Positions 5,681 to 5,775 of a stretch of 5,775 nucleotides of DNA are shown piece after piece; the stretch's first letter is position 1, and each line of letters starts with the position of its first letter. The DNA is from Thermoplasmata archaeon (GTDB lineage Archaea; Thermoplasmatota; Thermoplasmata; Thermoplasmatales; Thermoplasmataceae). The stretch covers positions 1 to 5,775 of the forward strand of contig JAKAAA010000067.1 in assembly GCA_021797295.1 (NCBI GenBank), written 5' to 3'. The notes under the pieces are model-generated. The model was not told the DNA's origin. It saw nothing but the letters and a program-made list of their open reading frames with translations, and searched no databases. Position numbers and translations under genes: made by a program.

Positions 5681-5775
5681 ATGACTTTAACCCTGTTTCT
5701 GGGGCATGGAAAAACAGAGATGCGAGGAGGCCCTGCGATATTCATGTCTATATATAGACAGTGGCCGGAAAAGGA
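5681..5775 (+). CDS. Start of an unidentified gene leaving the right edge
   Basis: An open frame with ATG at 5681 runs 31 full codons to the window end, encoding MTLTLFLGHGKTEMRGGPAI followed by FMSIYRQWPEK. The TATA box at 5653-5660 is centred about 24 bases upstream, which fits the leaderless pattern of the other genes here. The local base composition rises to a coding-like level from this point. A hydrophobic first strand followed by GGPA resembles the N-terminus of some GT-B glycosyltransferases, which would suit the locus, but the match is too short to name it. Another plus frame from an ATG at 5706 and two minus-strand frames are also open to the edge, so even the reading frame is uncertain. 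Confidence 0.38.
   Translation, partial: MTLTLFLGHGKTEMRGGPAIFMSIYRQWPEK
5745..5760. repeat. 16-bp perfect palindrome near the right edge
   Basis: TGTCTATATATAGACA is identical to its own reverse complement. It lies inside the putative coding start at 5681, 64 bases after the ATG. It contains TATATATA, so it could be a promoter-like or protein-binding site, or chance within a coding sequence. Confidence 0.5.

Overview
The window looks like a piece of a surface-polysaccharide or protein-glycosylation locus from an AT-rich archaeon, most likely an acidophilic euryarchaeon of the Thermoplasmata (Ferroplasma, Cuniculiplasma or Picrophilus type). The lineage is an inference. It rests on archaeal TATA boxes centred about 24-27 bases before the start codons with no Shine-Dalgarno sequence (leaderless transcription), two GTG starts, heavy use of ATA and AGA/AGG codons, and the low GC content.

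Layout. Bases 1-866 (minus) hold most of a PLP-dependent GDP-perosamine synthase, cut by the left window edge. It overlaps by four bases (ATGA) with an upstream GDP-mannose 4,6-dehydratase gene, gmd (863-1918, minus). Two family-4 type glycosyltransferase genes follow upstream on the same strand (1973-3130 and 3185-4411). The gaps gmd/glycosyltransferase and glycosyltransferase/glycosyltransferase are both exactly 54 bp, and each holds a TATA box for the next gene. A 294-bp divergent spacer (4412-4705) separates this block from a plus-strand short FkbM-like methyltransferase gene (4706-5227). Bases 5228-5680 hold no convincing intact gene. They contain two adjacent palindromes, a 21-bp near-perfect direct repeat, and a minus-strand remnant that may be the N-terminus of a decayed transposase. 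A further plus-strand reading frame probably begins at 5681 and leaves the window.

How the genes fit together. Gmd makes GDP-4-keto-6-deoxymannose, and the aminotransferase turns it into GDP-perosamine. One or both glycosyltransferases may attach this or other sugars to a glycan, and the methyltransferase may decorate it. The first two steps are strongly supported by sequence. The sugar specificity of the transferases and the target of the methyltransferase are not visible.

Most interesting points: a 21-bp palindrome placed like an operator between the TATA box and start of the 1973-3130 gene; a glycosyltransferase whose EX7E motif reads D-x7-Q; an unusually compact FkbM-like protein; a sharp GC drop from gmd/per into the glycosyltransferase and methyltransferase genes; and a repeat-flanked relic next to what may be a shared bidirectional TATA box. 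I see no clear evidence of a wholly new kind of system here.
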